Source: Ruminococcaceae bacterium UBA1730 (GTDB lineage Bacteria > Bacillota > Clostridia > Oscillospirales > Acutalibacteraceae). Taken from it: a stretch of 64,000 nucleotides of DNA. The notes below the pieces were generated by a model. It did no database searches, was not told where the DNA came from, and saw only the letters and a list, made by a program, of their open reading frames with translations. The stretch is from contig DCII01000017.1 in NCBI GenBank assembly GCA_002315935.1, forward strand, positions 1-64,000, read 5' to 3'. Shown here piece by piece: positions 16,374 to 25,402 of this stretch. Position 1 is the stretch's first letter. Each line of letters opens with the position of its first letter. The position numbers and the translations under genes were made by a program.

Positions 16374-17688
16374 TATCGGGACCAACAGAAACCGCATCAA
16401 GCCCCTTGATTTTTTCGCAGAATAATCCGCATTCAAGACCTGCATGGATAACTGAAACATTCAGTTCCTTTCTGAACATTTTTTTATAAATCGAGACAAT
16501 CTTATCTCTGAAATCGGAATTCCTTCTGAATTCCCATGCAGGATACCTGCCGTAATCGCTGAATTTTGCGTTGTAATTCTTTGCGATATTTTTCAGCTCG
16601 TCAATCAGAGCTTCTTTCTTATCATTAACAGAGCTTCTGACGGAAAATGTTAATCTGATGCAATCCTCCTTTGATTTGATAATGCCGAGATTCAGCGAGG
16701 TTTCAACAAGCCCGTCAATATCCTCGCTCATGGAAATAACACCGTTCGGAAGCTCATTTATCATAGAAATTATTTTTTGTGAATCTTCTTTCGAATAATG
16801 AAATTCGGATAAACATTCTTCAACAGAAAAATCAACGAAGGGTTCTTTGAATTTATATTCATTCAAAATATTGTTCACATCTTTGATTTCATCTGCAATA
16901 ATAACGGCAGTGCAGCTTCTTGTTATGGCGTTATCCATAGTACCGCCGTTGATGCTGACCAATTCAACACTATCCGAAATTTCCGAAAGAATTCTGCCCA
17001 TAACCTTGTTGGCATTGGCATATCCCATATGGATTTCAGCACCCGAATGACCACCGTGAAGACCCTTTAACGAAAGTCTGTAAGCGGACCTTTTTTCAAA
17101 AACCTTTTCGCAGGAAACTTTAATTTCAGCTCTTGCACCACCTGCACAGCCTGCAAGAAGCGTTCCCTCCTCTTCGGAATCAAGATTAATCAATCTTCTG
17201 CTGTAAAGCTTTGAAGCGTCAAGCTCATACGCTCCCGTCATGCCGACCTCTTCGTCAACAGTAAAAAGAACCTCAAGCGGAGGATGGATAATATCATCAT
17301 CCTCAAGCAATGCAAGACCCATTGCAACAGCTATTCCGTCATCGCCGCCGAGAGTAGTTCCTTCTGCAAAGATAAATTCCTCATCATGCTTGAGCCTCAG
17401 ACCTTCGTTTTCAAAATCAATATCGCAATCGGAGGTCTTCTCCCAGACCATATCAAGATGACCCTGAATTATAACAGGCTCAAGAGATTTACAGCCTGCA
17501 CTTGCTTCCTTTTTTATAATGATATTGCCGCATTTTTCACGGATATATTCAAGCTCATGAGCAACTGCAAATTTTTCGCAGTAATCTGTTATGGCTTCGG
17601 TATTATTTGAACCTCTCGGAATTGACGAAATTTCTTCAAAAAAATGAAAAACTCTTTCAGGCTCAATGTTTTTGAGAATCTCTGACAT
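16282..17688 (-). CDS. pepD: Aminoacyl-histidine dipeptidase (M20 family, PepD-like)
   Basis: 468 residues, standard for PepD. Metal ligand and catalytic motifs appear in order: GHLDMVW (~76-82), GGDDGIAVAMG with the bridging Asp, FTVDEEVGMTGA with the catalytic Glu, and INLDSEEEG; a late AGLECG-H-type segment (VIHAGLECGLF) supplies the last metal site. It hydrolyses Xaa-His and similar dipeptides in the cytoplasm using two Zn ions. It is preceded by a GGGGATGATA ribosome binding site, and its 3' end overlaps spoVB on the other strand. Confidence 0.92.
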   Translation of the reverse strand: MSEILKNIEPERVFHFFEEISSIPRGSNNTEAITDYCEKFAVAHELEYIREKCGNIIIKKEASAGCKSLEPVIIQGHLDMVWEKTSDCDIDFENEGLRLKHDEEFIFAEGTTLGGDDGIAVAMGLALLEDDDIIHPPLEVLFTVDEEVGMTGAYELDASKLYSRRLINLDSEEEGTLLAGCAGGARAEIKVSCEKVFEKRSAYRLSLKGLHGGHSGAEIHMGYANANKVMGRILSEISDSVELVSINGGTMDNAITRSCTAVIIADEIKDVNNILNEYKFKEPFVDFSVEECLSEFHYSKEDSQKIISMINELPNGVISMSEDIDGLVETSLNLGIIKSKEDCIRLTFSVRSSVNDKKEALIDELKNIAKNYNAKFSDYGRYPAWEFRRNSDFRDKIVSIYKKMFRKELNVSVIHAGLECGLFCEKIKGLDAVSVGPDIIDIHTPCERLNIASVQRTWSFLLKILSEI

Positions 17689-17711
17689 TCTATCATCCCC
17701 TTATGCATTTC

Positions 17712-17739
17712 ATTTTAGCATAAATCCGAAAAAAAGCAA
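17712..17739 (-). promoter_or_regulatory. Probable pepD promoter
   Basis: On the minus strand TTGCTT-16 bp-TAAAAT, about 24 bp before the pepD start. Four of six bases match at the -35, five of six at the -10. Confidence 0.45.
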
Positions 17740-17874
17740 TTACTAATTTTTCATCTGTATAATTATAACAGTATATGCAATTTTTACATTTTGTGAAATG
17801 TTACAAGAATAATTAACATCAACGCCGCTGATTTGTAAAACTAAAAAAAATTAAAAAATATCGTAAAAAAATAT

Positions 17875-17903
17875 TTGACACAAAAAAAACACGGTGATAT
17901 AAT
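17875..17903 (+). promoter_or_regulatory. Consensus sigma A promoter of gdhA
   Basis: Perfect TTGACA and TATAAT hexamers with 17-bp spacing, 74 bp upstream of the gdhA ATG. The rest of the ~290-bp gap to pepD is very A/T-rich and holds a small palindrome, ACATTT-TGTG-AAATGT at 17786-17801, upstream of the promoter. Confidence 0.85.
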
Positions 17904-17976
17904 GAAAAATCATAAAAAACAAGATTTGATGAGTCTGTTTTTTAATGCAATTTAATTGCGGAAGGATGTAATATCA

Positions 17977-19323
17977 ATGAATTATGTTGACAGCGTATTG
18001 GAACAGTTGAAGACAAAATATGCAACTCAACCTGAATTTATTCAGACAGTTGAAGAAGTTCTCAACTCAATCAGACCCCTTATTGACAAGAACGAAAAGG
18101 TTTACAGAGAGAATGCAATTCTCGAAAGAATTACCGAACCCGACAGACAGATTTCTTTCAGAGTTACATGGGCTGATGATGAAGGCAATTATCATGTAAA
18201 CACCGGTTACAGAGTTCAGTTCAACAATGCTATCGGTCCTTACAAGGGCGGCCTTCGTTTCCATCCCTCAGTTTATATCGGCATCATGAAGTTCCTCGGC
18301 TTCGAGCAGATTTTCAAGAACAGCCTTACCGGTCTTCCCATCGGCGGTGCAAAGGGCGGTTCAGACTTCGATCCCAGAGGCAAGAGCGATGCTGAAATCA
18401 TGAGATTCTGCCAGGCTTTCATGACAGAGCTTTACAGACACATCGGTCCTGATGTTGACGTTCCCGCAGGTGACATCGGCGTTGGCGGAAGAGAAATCGG
18501 CTATCTTTACGGTCAGTATAAGAGAATCAAGGGTGCATTCGAAAACGGTGTTCTTACCGGCAAGGGTATGCCCTACGGCGGTTCACTTATCAGACCCGAA
18601 GCAACAGGCTTCGGTGCAACATACTATGCAGCAGAAGTTCTCAAGCATTTCGGCGAAAGCATCGAAGGCAAGACCTTTGCTGTTTCAGGCTTCGGCAATG
18701 TTGCATGGGGTGCAGTTTCAAAGATTACTGAGCTCGGCGGCAAGGTTGTTACAATTTCAGGTCCTGACGGATATGTTTATGATAAAGACGGCATCAACAC
18801 TCCCGAAAAGATTGCTTTTATGCTTGAAATGAGATCATCAGGCAGAGACAAGGTTCAGGATTACGCTGATAAATTCGGCTGTGAATTCTTTGCAGGTCAG
18901 AAGCCCTGGGGCGTTAAGGTTGATGTTGTTATGCCTTGTGCAACTCAGAATGAAGTTAACATGGAAGAAGCAAAGAAGATTGTTGCTAACGGCGTTCCTT
19001 ATTACATTGAGGTTTCAAATATGCCCACAACAAATGATGCTCTTGCTTTCCTCAAGGAAAACTGCAAGGTTGTTGCTCCTTCAAAGGCAGTTAACGCAGG
19101 CGGCGTTTCGGTTTCAGCTCTTGAAATGAGCCAGAACTCAATGAGATATTCATGGACAGCAGAAGAAGTTGACGCTAAGCTTAAGCAGATCATGAAGGAT
19201 ATTCATGACAACTCCGCTGCCGCATCAGAGAAATACGGCCTTGGTTATGACCTTGTTGCAGGTGCAAACATCGCCGGCTTCGAAAAGGTTGCCAATGCAA
19301 TGATTGCTCAGGGTATTTCATAA
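17977..19323 (+). CDS. gdhA: NADP-type glutamate dehydrogenase
   Basis: 448 residues, the length of the hexameric bacterial GdhA class. GPYKGGLRFHPSVY, LPIGGAKGGSDFDPRGKS (with the catalytic-lysine region), DVDVPAGDIGVGGREIGY and the Rossmann segment VSGFGNVAWGA are all intact. It interconverts 2-oxoglutarate plus ammonium and glutamate and would be a main ammonium-assimilation route. The start is the ATG after GGAAGGATG; a TTG seven codons upstream lies in the ribosome binding site. Consensus promoter, own terminator and codon usage richer in C-ending codons (GGC, AAG) than its neighbours all point to a highly expressed gene. Confidence 0.96.
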   Translation: MNYVDSVLEQLKTKYATQPEFIQTVEEVLNSIRPLIDKNEKVYRENAILERITEPDRQISFRVTWADDEGNYHVNTGYRVQFNNAIGPYKGGLRFHPSVYIGIMKFLGFEQIFKNSLTGLPIGGAKGGSDFDPRGKSDAEIMRFCQAFMTELYRHIGPDVDVPAGDIGVGGREIGYLYGQYKRIKGAFENGVLTGKGMPYGGSLIRPEATGFGATYYAAEVLKHFGESIEGKTFAVSGFGNVAWGAVSKITELGGKVVTISGPDGYVYDKDGINTPEKIAFMLEMRSSGRDKVQDYADKFGCEFFAGQKPWGVKVDVVMPCATQNEVNMEEAKKIVANGVPYYIEVSNMPTTNDALAFLKENCKVVAPSKAVNAGGVSVSALEMSQNSMRYSWTAEEVDAKLKQIMKDIHDNSAAASEKYGLGYDLVAGANIAGFEKVANAMIAQGIS

Positions 19324-19340
19324 TAGAAGCATAAAAATTC

Positions 19341-19374
19341 GGACTGTTCACAAATTCGTGAGCAGTCCTTTTTT
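19341..19374 (+). terminator. Terminator of gdhA
   Basis: GGACTGTTCAC-AAATTC-GTGAGCAGTCC followed by TTTTTT, 17 bp after the stop; it abuts the 3' end of the convergent methyltransferase gene. Confidence 0.92.
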
Positions 19375-20414
19375 CATACGCAATATAAGTTCATATCCCA
19401 GCAGGGAATATACGGATGACGCCTGATATGTATTTTATAATCGGGATTAATTGATTTTATCAGAAGCGGAAGTCTGAAAACATCCTTGCTTCTGTGATAA
19501 AGAGCGATATTCAGCTTCGGTTTAAAACTCCTAAGAACATTCTTTCCGCCGATTATTGCCTCATATTCAGCTCCCTCAACATCCATTTTGATATACGAAA
19601 ACGGTTTGTTTAAATCGTCAACGGTAATTGATTCAACCTCTTTTCCTTTATCGGAAATAGTTGATTGCCTTCCTGCGGCAGAATCAAAATGAATTACGCC
19701 GGATTGCGAATAGATTGCTTTATTGATATTTTCGCAATTCAAAAGACCTTCGTTATGAATGCAAAGCTTTTTGAAGGTTTTATTATCGGGTTCAACAGCG
19801 GTTATCGAATTGTATCTTCCGTTTGAATAATGAAGAAGCTCGTCAACTGTGTCACCTTTATAAGCTCCCAAATCAAGATAATTTTCACTTTCATTCAGCT
19901 TGAATATTCCATTGAAAATTTCGTCTTTATCGCTCGTGACTGATTTGAGAGCTCCAAGATTTCCGCCAAACATGAAGTCAAGACAGCCGGCATAAATACA
20001 CTTTGACTCATCTTCAATTGCTTCATATGCTTTTTCAATTTCTTCTGAATATTTTTCGATGAATTCACGGTTAAAAATCTCATCGCCGAAAACAGGAACA
20101 ACAGGAACAATAACATTATATTCTTCCGAAAGAGAATAAATATGATTCATAACCTCGGGAATTGATGAAGCAAATGCAACTGCAATTATGAACTCACCTT
20201 CAAATTCAGAAAGCTTTTTGACCTTGAAGCCTCTGAAAATCTGACCTCTGATGAAAGCATCACTTGCGGTCACACCCTTGATTTCAATTCCGAGACGGTT
20301 GAATTCATCAATAACCTTATCTGCACCATTGCCCATTCCGTAGATAACAACAGGCAGATTGCTGCTTTTTATCTTTTCCCATGAGGATTCTTTTTCTCTC
20401 ATAAAATCAAGCAT
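19374..20414 (-). CDS. FkbM-family methyltransferase
   Basis: 346 residues. The C-terminal half is an FkbM-type SAM-dependent methyltransferase: YLDLGAYKGDTVDELL is motif I, AVEPDNKTFKKL is the acidic loop, and YIKMDVEGAEYEAI is the FkbM hallmark. The N-terminal ~140 residues read as a separate Rossmann-like module (VVIYGMGNGADKVIDEFNRLG), a combination often seen in glycan- or capsule-related methyltransferases. ATG is preceded by GGGAG. A hairpin terminator separates it from the upstream hydrolase gene. Substrate unknown; O-methylation of a sugar is typical for the family. Confidence 0.85.
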   Translation of the reverse strand: MLDFMREKESSWEKIKSSNLPVVIYGMGNGADKVIDEFNRLGIEIKGVTASDAFIRGQIFRGFKVKKLSEFEGEFIIAVAFASSIPEVMNHIYSLSEEYNVIVPVVPVFGDEIFNREFIEKYSEEIEKAYEAIEDESKCIYAGCLDFMFGGNLGALKSVTSDKDEIFNGIFKLNESENYLDLGAYKGDTVDELLHYSNGRYNSITAVEPDNKTFKKLCIHNEGLLNCENINKAIYSQSGVIHFDSAAGRQSTISDKGKEVESITVDDLNKPFSYIKMDVEGAEYEAIIGGKNVLRSFKPKLNIALYHRSKDVFRLPLLIKSINPDYKIHIRRHPYIPCWDMNLYCV

Positions 20415-20423
20415 AATTACTCC

Positions 20424-20456
20424 CGAAAAGAAGCTCTGCCAAAAATGACAGAGCTT
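20424..20456 (-). terminator. Terminator between ceramidase-like and FkbM genes
   Basis: Minus strand AAGCTCTG-TCATTTTTGG-CAGAGCTT followed by CTTTTC, 6 bp after the upstream stop codon. It lies in the 5' leader of the methyltransferase gene, so it could also act as an attenuator. Confidence 0.7.
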
Positions 20457-20462
20457 GAATTT

Positions 20463-21899
20463 TTATCCGAGACGGCTTGCAACCTTTGCAAAAGCGTCTG
20501 CAATTGTTTTCTGAGTTGCGAGACCCATTGAATTTGTTTCGTGATAATGATTAAGACCGTTCTTATCCTTAACGCCGTTAAGATACGGCTGTGTGGGATT
20601 GAGAATGAAATCATTGGGAGGAACAACATAACCGGTCATATCGTTTGAAACTCCGAAAACAACAATTGACTTGTCCCCTGCTATTTCAGCAAGCGGAGTA
20701 GGATTGATTTCGGGTCCTTTTCCTGTGGGAGCAACATCGGCAGGCATATATGAACCGTAAACAGTTGAAACAAAGTTTTCGCCGGGAAGAAGAAGAATCT
20801 TCTGACCGCCGAAGGACATATATGTCATTTCTGTTTCCATAGCAATATGAGTATCGCTTTCCTCGCAGGGATATGCTTTAAAGCTCATGGTGTGGCGAAG
20901 AGCAAGAAGAGTCAGAACATAGTTTCCGACGGGAAGATAGAACGGCTGCTGAATGAAGCTGATTTCAGGCTTGAGCTCTTCATCGTTTGAAATAGTCTTA
21001 ACACCGTCTGCAAGCATCTTTGCCTGAAGCTTGATACAATTCACTTTGTCGTTTTCATCATAATCGGCAACATCCATAGCTCCGATGGGACCGATACCGA
21101 AAAGAACATCTGCACCGCATTCCTCTTTAATCTGCTCTCTCATGAAATAAGGATATTCGCCGCTGAGCATTCTGTTGTTGCCGCCGAGCGAATTTGCGTG
21201 GCCGCCGAAATTCATTATCCATGTTTCATTGCTTCCGTCAGCGGGAACAAAGCGAAGTCTTGAGAGAACCTCATGCTTATCAATAAATCCTCTTCTTGTT
21301 GAAAGAGAATCGGCAAGATTTACATTGCCTTTGAAAAGCTTACCGCTCTTTCTTGCAAGATAGGCTTCCTCCGCAACCTTAACGCACTTTTCGAAGACCA
21401 TATTCATATAGTCCCAATCCTTGCCGTCTGAGGGAATATTGACAGCATTGGGTTTGCCCCAGTAGCCGAGAGTATCAATTCCGGAATGGCTGTGGGTTGC
21501 ACTGAAGTTGATGAGCTTACAGCCTTTGATAACCTTTGATTCAAGAATCATTGAACGGATTTTATTGATTTCAATTCTTGTCATGCCGATAACATCGCCG
21601 CCGAGCCAGAGCATACCTTCATCGTTTCCGCAGTCAATCCAGACTGCCGAAACATAAACAGGCGAAAGAATGCCTTCCATCTTATGACCTGAACCGTGAC
21701 CTGCAATCCAGTAGGTTTTATCCTTTGTGAGGTCGGGCATGATTTCAGCTCTTGAAAAACCGAGTCTGTATGTATTTCCGCTTAATGTTGTTTTCTTAAC
21801 ATCCTTGATTTCGGGAGCCGGACCTGCCTTGCAGACCTTCTTACCGTAGTTTCTTGTGATGGCAATAATGCCCTTCATTGCGAGATCGAGAATATCCAT
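20463..21899 (-). CDS. Neutral/alkaline ceramidase-like hydrolase, cytoplasmic
   Basis: 478 residues from the ATG that follows AAGGAGG by 8 nt. The N-terminal part matches the neutral/alkaline non-lysosomal ceramidase fold: RLGFSRAEIMPDL, then WIAGHGSG, AVWIDCGNDEGMLWLGGDVIGM, and the metal-site segment NFSATHSHSGIDTLGYWG. A later NFGGHANSLGG supplies another probable His ligand. Real ceramidases are secreted; this protein has no signal peptide, so it more likely acts on an intracellular amide or ester, as do many bacterial relatives of unknown substrate. It is preceded by an unusual structured leader. Confidence 0.7.
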   Translation of the reverse strand: MDILDLAMKGIIAITRNYGKKVCKAGPAPEIKDVKKTTLSGNTYRLGFSRAEIMPDLTKDKTYWIAGHGSGHKMEGILSPVYVSAVWIDCGNDEGMLWLGGDVIGMTRIEINKIRSMILESKVIKGCKLINFSATHSHSGIDTLGYWGKPNAVNIPSDGKDWDYMNMVFEKCVKVAEEAYLARKSGKLFKGNVNLADSLSTRRGFIDKHEVLSRLRFVPADGSNETWIMNFGGHANSLGGNNRMLSGEYPYFMREQIKEECGADVLFGIGPIGAMDVADYDENDKVNCIKLQAKMLADGVKTISNDEELKPEISFIQQPFYLPVGNYVLTLLALRHTMSFKAYPCEESDTHIAMETEMTYMSFGGQKILLLPGENFVSTVYGSYMPADVAPTGKGPEINPTPLAEIAGDKSIVVFGVSNDMTGYVVPPNDFILNPTQPYLNGVKDKNGLNHYHETNSMGLATQKTIADAFAKVASRLG

Positions 21900-21915
21900 T
21901 TTATTTTCCTCCTTA

Positions 21916-21963
21916 GGCAAAAAGGAATCGAACCAAATATGGTTATTACGCCATCTTTTTGCC
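21916..21963 (-). promoter_or_regulatory. Structured 5' leader of the ceramidase-like gene
   Basis: On the transcript a 9-bp outer stem GGCAAAAAG / CTTTTTGCC encloses ~30 nt that contain an inner hairpin AACCA-TATT-TGGTT. The 3' side of the outer stem is separated from the AAGGAGG ribosome binding site by two bases. The arrangement could modulate ribosome access or end transcription (the 3' arm has five T); no known riboswitch class is recognised. Confidence 0.5.
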
Positions 21964-22015
21964 AATATTTCTTTAAAATTGCTCTGAATACATCAAGTAT
22001 ACCTGTGTTTTTCAC

Positions 22016-22402
22016 CTAATTATTTCCGAATCTGTAAATATTCTGTGATTCAATGTCAAACGGCGGAAGCATAACCGGCGGAACACCTGCGGCAGTTGTT
22101 ACCGTTGCAACAATTGACTTTGCAAAAGGAAAAAGCTCCTTGAAGGATTCAACATGAATTTTTTCCTTTTCAACATCGCTCTTGAATTCAAAAACACCTC
22201 TGACAATAATATTGATATGGAATTTATCGGGATTTTCCGTATCAAACATATCGGCTGTTATTTCACCGATGCAGACATTATTGTTGGAATATTTTACGCT
22301 GTATCCGTATCTGTTTGTAAACTGAATTTTTGCACCGCCCTCAAGGCTGTTGACAAAATCTATTTTTGCGGCATTGTAGCTTTTTAATGCAACATTGTTC
22401 AT
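22016..22402 (-). CDS. SecB-like protein
   Basis: 128 residues. The C-terminal half follows the SecB fold signature: RGVFEFKSD, then ELFPFAKSIVATVTTAAG and LPPFDIES, comparable to the PYAR...L.P.NF segment of SecB. SecB-fold proteins act as export or toxin-antitoxin-linked chaperones; classic SecB is rare in Firmicutes, so this is a family member of unknown client. Its start overlaps the cyclophilin stop (ATGA), and GGAGG lies 7 nt before it, so the two are translationally coupled and probably functionally linked in protein folding/export (inference). Confidence 0.65.
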   Translation of the reverse strand: MNNVALKSYNAAKIDFVNSLEGGAKIQFTNRYGYSVKYSNNNVCIGEITADMFDTENPDKFHINIIVRGVFEFKSDVEKEKIHVESFKELFPFAKSIVATVTTAAGVPPVMLPPFDIESQNIYRFGNN

Positions 22403-23067
22403 CCGATAACCTCCGCTTTTGCAATAACAATCGGAGTTAACGGAGTTGCTTTTTCGCCGCTTGAATTATAGGCTCTTTCAACATTCAGAAAATCATCAAC
22501 CGTTTCCATGCCTTCAAAAACATAGCCAAATGCGGCATAACCGCCGTCAAGGAAGGTGCTGTCTTCATAGCATATGAAGAACTGCGAGGTTGCGGAATCA
22601 TTGGGATATGACCTTCTTGCCATTGAAACAACTCCACGCTTATGAGAAATTGTATTCTGCACAAATCCGTTCTGAGCAAATTCGACTTTTATTGTTGCAG
22701 AATCAGATTCTCCATCTTTCGGCATTCCACCCTGAGCCATAAAGCCGTCAACAACTCTATGGAAATTCGAGCCGTCATAAAATCCGCTTGAAACAAGATT
22801 AACAAAGTTTTCAACCGTTTCGGGAGCGTACTCGGGATAAAGCTTCATAGAAAAGGTTTTGCCGTTTTCCATTGTGAATTTAACAATAGGATGATTGACC
22901 GAAGGGTCTTCCTGAATGTCGGCATAATAAGCATTTGCAGATGCGGACTGATTTTCGTTATTTACGGCAGTTGAAGAAGCTGTGTTATCCTCGGTTTTGC
23001 TTCCGCAGGCAGAAAAAACAAGAACAAGGCAAAGCAAAAGAGAAGCAATTCTTATCATATTTTTCAT
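22399..23067 (-). CDS. Cyclophilin-type peptidyl-prolyl isomerase, lipoprotein
   Basis: 222 residues. A lipoprotein signal (LLLCLVLVFSAC, Cys21) is followed by a Ser/Thr/Asn-rich linker to about residue 50. The cyclophilin domain then shows FHRVVDGFMAQGGMP, the catalytic Arg region, SQFFICYEDSTFLDGGYAAFGYV and MARRSYPNDSATS. It should catalyse proline isomerisation on the outer face of the membrane, helping exported proteins fold. It is 11 bp downstream of the ManA-like gene and overlaps the SecB-like gene. Confidence 0.9.
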   Translation of the reverse strand: MKNMIRIASLLLCLVLVFSACGSKTEDNTASSTAVNNENQSASANAYYADIQEDPSVNHPIVKFTMENGKTFSMKLYPEYAPETVENFVNLVSSGFYDGSNFHRVVDGFMAQGGMPKDGESDSATIKVEFAQNGFVQNTISHKRGVVSMARRSYPNDSATSQFFICYEDSTFLDGGYAAFGYVFEGMETVDDFLNVERAYNSSGEKATPLTPIVIAKAEVIG

Positions 23068-23078
23068 TTCAATTCACC

Positions 23079-24095
23079 TCAGGCAAAGCATTCAGCAATT
23101 TTGGCAGTTCCTTTGATTATAAACTTATCGGCGGCACTGAACGGAACAAAGAAATAATCGCCTTTTTTGATTTCTCTTTCATAGCCGTCTCCGACTATTT
23201 TTGCTTCTCCGTCAAGAACAACATAAATCGCAACACCCTTGGAAAGTCTGAATTCGCCGTTATTGAGAGTTATAGTTCTTACATTGAAGCTCTCGGTAAT
23301 GTTTTTGCCGATAATTGATTCATAAATAAATCCTTCCGCTTTTTCGATAACCTCAGGTTTAAGCGGAGCGGGATACCTCTTGCCTATATCAAAGCATTCA
23401 AGAGCATTTTTTCTTGAAAGCCCGATATACATTTCGTTATCGGAAAGCCTGTAATTTCCGCAAAATCTTTCGGGCTGAATTGTGAAATCAGTCGGTTCCT
23501 GAACCTCAAGAAGAAGGCAACCATATCCGATTGCATGAACCATCTTTGCCGGAATATAAATTACATCGCCGACCTTGACATCAATTGAGCTGAGAAGCTC
23601 CTCCATTGCATTTGAGCCATTGTCGCTTTCGTCAATTGCTTTTTCAAAATCTTCAAGAGTTACTCCGTCTTTAAAGCCATAATAAATCTTTGCTCCGGGA
23701 CGAGTTGCAAGAATAATCCAGCTTTCTTCCTTTCCGTATTTCGAATTGAAATATTTTGCTGAAAAGGCTTTATCCGGATGAGCCTGAACGGGAAGACGGA
23801 TTGCAGAATCGAGAATCTTTGTCAGAATTCCGATGTCCTGCCGGTCACCGAGCATTTCCTTCTTATATTCATTTATGGCATTATTCAGATAAATATCCGT
23901 TCCTTCGATTTTTGAAATTCCTTCATATTCATCAGTGCTTCCCTCGTTGAGAGCATGAACTGTTGAAACAACCCATTCCTCGGGGAAGAATCCATCCTCG
24001 GAATCATCGCCGAAAAATTCGGAAAAAAGCTTTCCACCGGTATAAACTCTTGCAACACGGTTTTTTTCAAAAAATATCGGTCTGTCATAAAACAT
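23079..24095 (-). CDS. manA: Class I mannose-6-phosphate isomerase-like protein
   Basis: 338 residues, cupin-fold type I phosphomannose isomerase. Zinc and active-site motifs seen: LPVQAHPDKAFSA (first His and the conserved HPDK), GKEESW (Glu) and AKMVHAIGYGCLLLEVQ (late His). The protein would interconvert fructose-6-P and mannose-6-P, but relatives acting on other sugars exist. It begins 2 bp after the FGGY kinase gene and lies in the glycyl radical enzyme operon, so a substrate other than mannose-6-P should be considered. The start ATG is the only sensible one. Confidence 0.85.
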   Translation of the reverse strand: MFYDRPIFFEKNRVARVYTGGKLFSEFFGDDSEDGFFPEEWVVSTVHALNEGSTDEYEGISKIEGTDIYLNNAINEYKKEMLGDRQDIGILTKILDSAIRLPVQAHPDKAFSAKYFNSKYGKEESWIILATRPGAKIYYGFKDGVTLEDFEKAIDESDNGSNAMEELLSSIDVKVGDVIYIPAKMVHAIGYGCLLLEVQEPTDFTIQPERFCGNYRLSDNEMYIGLSRKNALECFDIGKRYPAPLKPEVIEKAEGFIYESIIGKNITESFNVRTITLNNGEFRLSKGVAIYVVLDGEAKIVGDGYEREIKKGDYFFVPFSAADKFIIKGTAKIAECFA

Positions 24096-24097
24096 TT

Positions 24098-25390
24098 TTA
24101 GTCACCTCTGTATTTTATAATCGAACAGGCTTCGTCAATGGAACCGAATTCGCCTACAGCAACCGCAGCGGAAAGAGCTGCACCGAATGCGGCTTCCTCC
24201 TCGTAGCAGGGAAGCTTGATTTCAGCCTTGAACATATTTTCAACTATTCTGCAAAGAACGGGATTTTTTCTTATTCCGTTGCCTGAGCAGACAACTGCAT
24301 TCTTCGTGACGCCGGAAGCTTTATAAAATCCGAAAAGCTCATCGGCAATGCCTTCGAGAGTTGCAAATGCAAATTCCGCAACATTGAAATTATTTTCGGT
24401 TATTCCGAAATATCCGCCTTTAACAGCAGGGTCTTTTCTTGTTCCGCAAAATCTGCAATCAGCCTTTATTTCCGATTCGGATTTATTTTCAAGAATCTTA
24501 TCGAGAACGGGATAGAAATTATCAATATCAGCTCCCGAAAGAGAAGCGATTTCTTTACAGAATTTTTCAAACATTGCGAAGGCTCTTCCGCCGCAGAGCG
24601 AACAGCCTGCACAAAGAAATCTCTTACCGTCAAACGGTCTTAATTCAACTCCCTCAATCTCGGCAAAATCATCAATCAGAAATGAAATCTGCGAACCGGT
24701 TCCGACATTGACAAGAGCATAGTCGGCACATCTGACTGAGCCGATAAAGCTTGCCTGATTATCGCCGAGAGCAACGGCAACGGGAACGCCTCTGTATTCG
24801 CCTGCAACCTTAAACTCTGTTGTAACTTCGGGAAGACGAGCATTATCAATTCTGAATTTATTGTTCTTAACATCAAAAGCTCCGAGACTTGCGGCGTTTG
24901 TTATATGAACAACGGGAGTATCAAGCTCGCAAAGACGCATAACAATCCAATCGGCAATTGTGCAGAGAAATGCTGCATCCTCGGGAATAAGTCCGTTTGC
25001 TTCGTTATACAGGTCGGTGGCAAGTCCGTAACCCGGAAAACATCCGAGATATTCAGCAAAGGTTTTTCCGTCTTTGTATTCCTTTGCACCTCTCTGGTCC
25101 TGCCAGATATAAAGCGGACTCAACGCCTTGCCTGTTTCATTTGTATACAGAATTCCGTGCATCTGACCGGAAAATCCTATTGCAGAAACATCTTCATCAA
25201 AAAGCTCATCAATTATGCCGAAAACAATATCGAATATTGAATCGGCATCCTGAATTCTTTCAAATTCATTATCGGAGGAAATGAAGGAAGCGTTTTTTCG
25301 GGTTAAGCTTCTGAGCATTTCTCCGCTTTCGGTATCGGTTATAACTCCGCATATGCCGGTAGTTCCGATGTCTATTCCTAAAATTTTCAA
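24098..25390 (-). CDS. FGGY-family carbohydrate kinase
   Basis: 430 residues, slightly short for FGGY kinases (~450-530). The N-terminal phosphate-1 motif GIDIGTTGICGVITD is intact, as are GFSGQMHGILY, LYIWQDQRG and the central VALGDNQASFIGSV plus LVNVGTGSQISF. These last segments resemble sedoheptulokinase and xylulokinase subgroups rather than glycerol kinase. The C-terminal adenine-binding region (NAVVCSGNGIRKNP) is present. It starts 12 bp after the glycyl radical enzyme gene. Substrate unassigned; a ketose is likely from family knowledge. Confidence 0.85.
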   Translation of the reverse strand: MKILGIDIGTTGICGVITDTESGEMLRSLTRKNASFISSDNEFERIQDADSIFDIVFGIIDELFDEDVSAIGFSGQMHGILYTNETGKALSPLYIWQDQRGAKEYKDGKTFAEYLGCFPGYGLATDLYNEANGLIPEDAAFLCTIADWIVMRLCELDTPVVHITNAASLGAFDVKNNKFRIDNARLPEVTTEFKVAGEYRGVPVAVALGDNQASFIGSVRCADYALVNVGTGSQISFLIDDFAEIEGVELRPFDGKRFLCAGCSLCGGRAFAMFEKFCKEIASLSGADIDNFYPVLDKILENKSESEIKADCRFCGTRKDPAVKGGYFGITENNFNVAEFAFATLEGIADELFGFYKASGVTKNAVVCSGNGIRKNPVLCRIVENMFKAEIKLPCYEEEAAFGAALSAAVAVGEFGSIDEACSIIKYRGD

Positions 25391-25402
25391 TTCATTACCT
25401 CT

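Noticed and set aside
17786..17801. Shared operator between the gdhA upstream palindrome and the hairpin at 8353-8384
   Set aside because: Both contain ACATTTT..TGAAATGT-like bases, but one is a terminator-like stem after a stop codon and the DNA is very A/T-rich; two occurrences are not enough.
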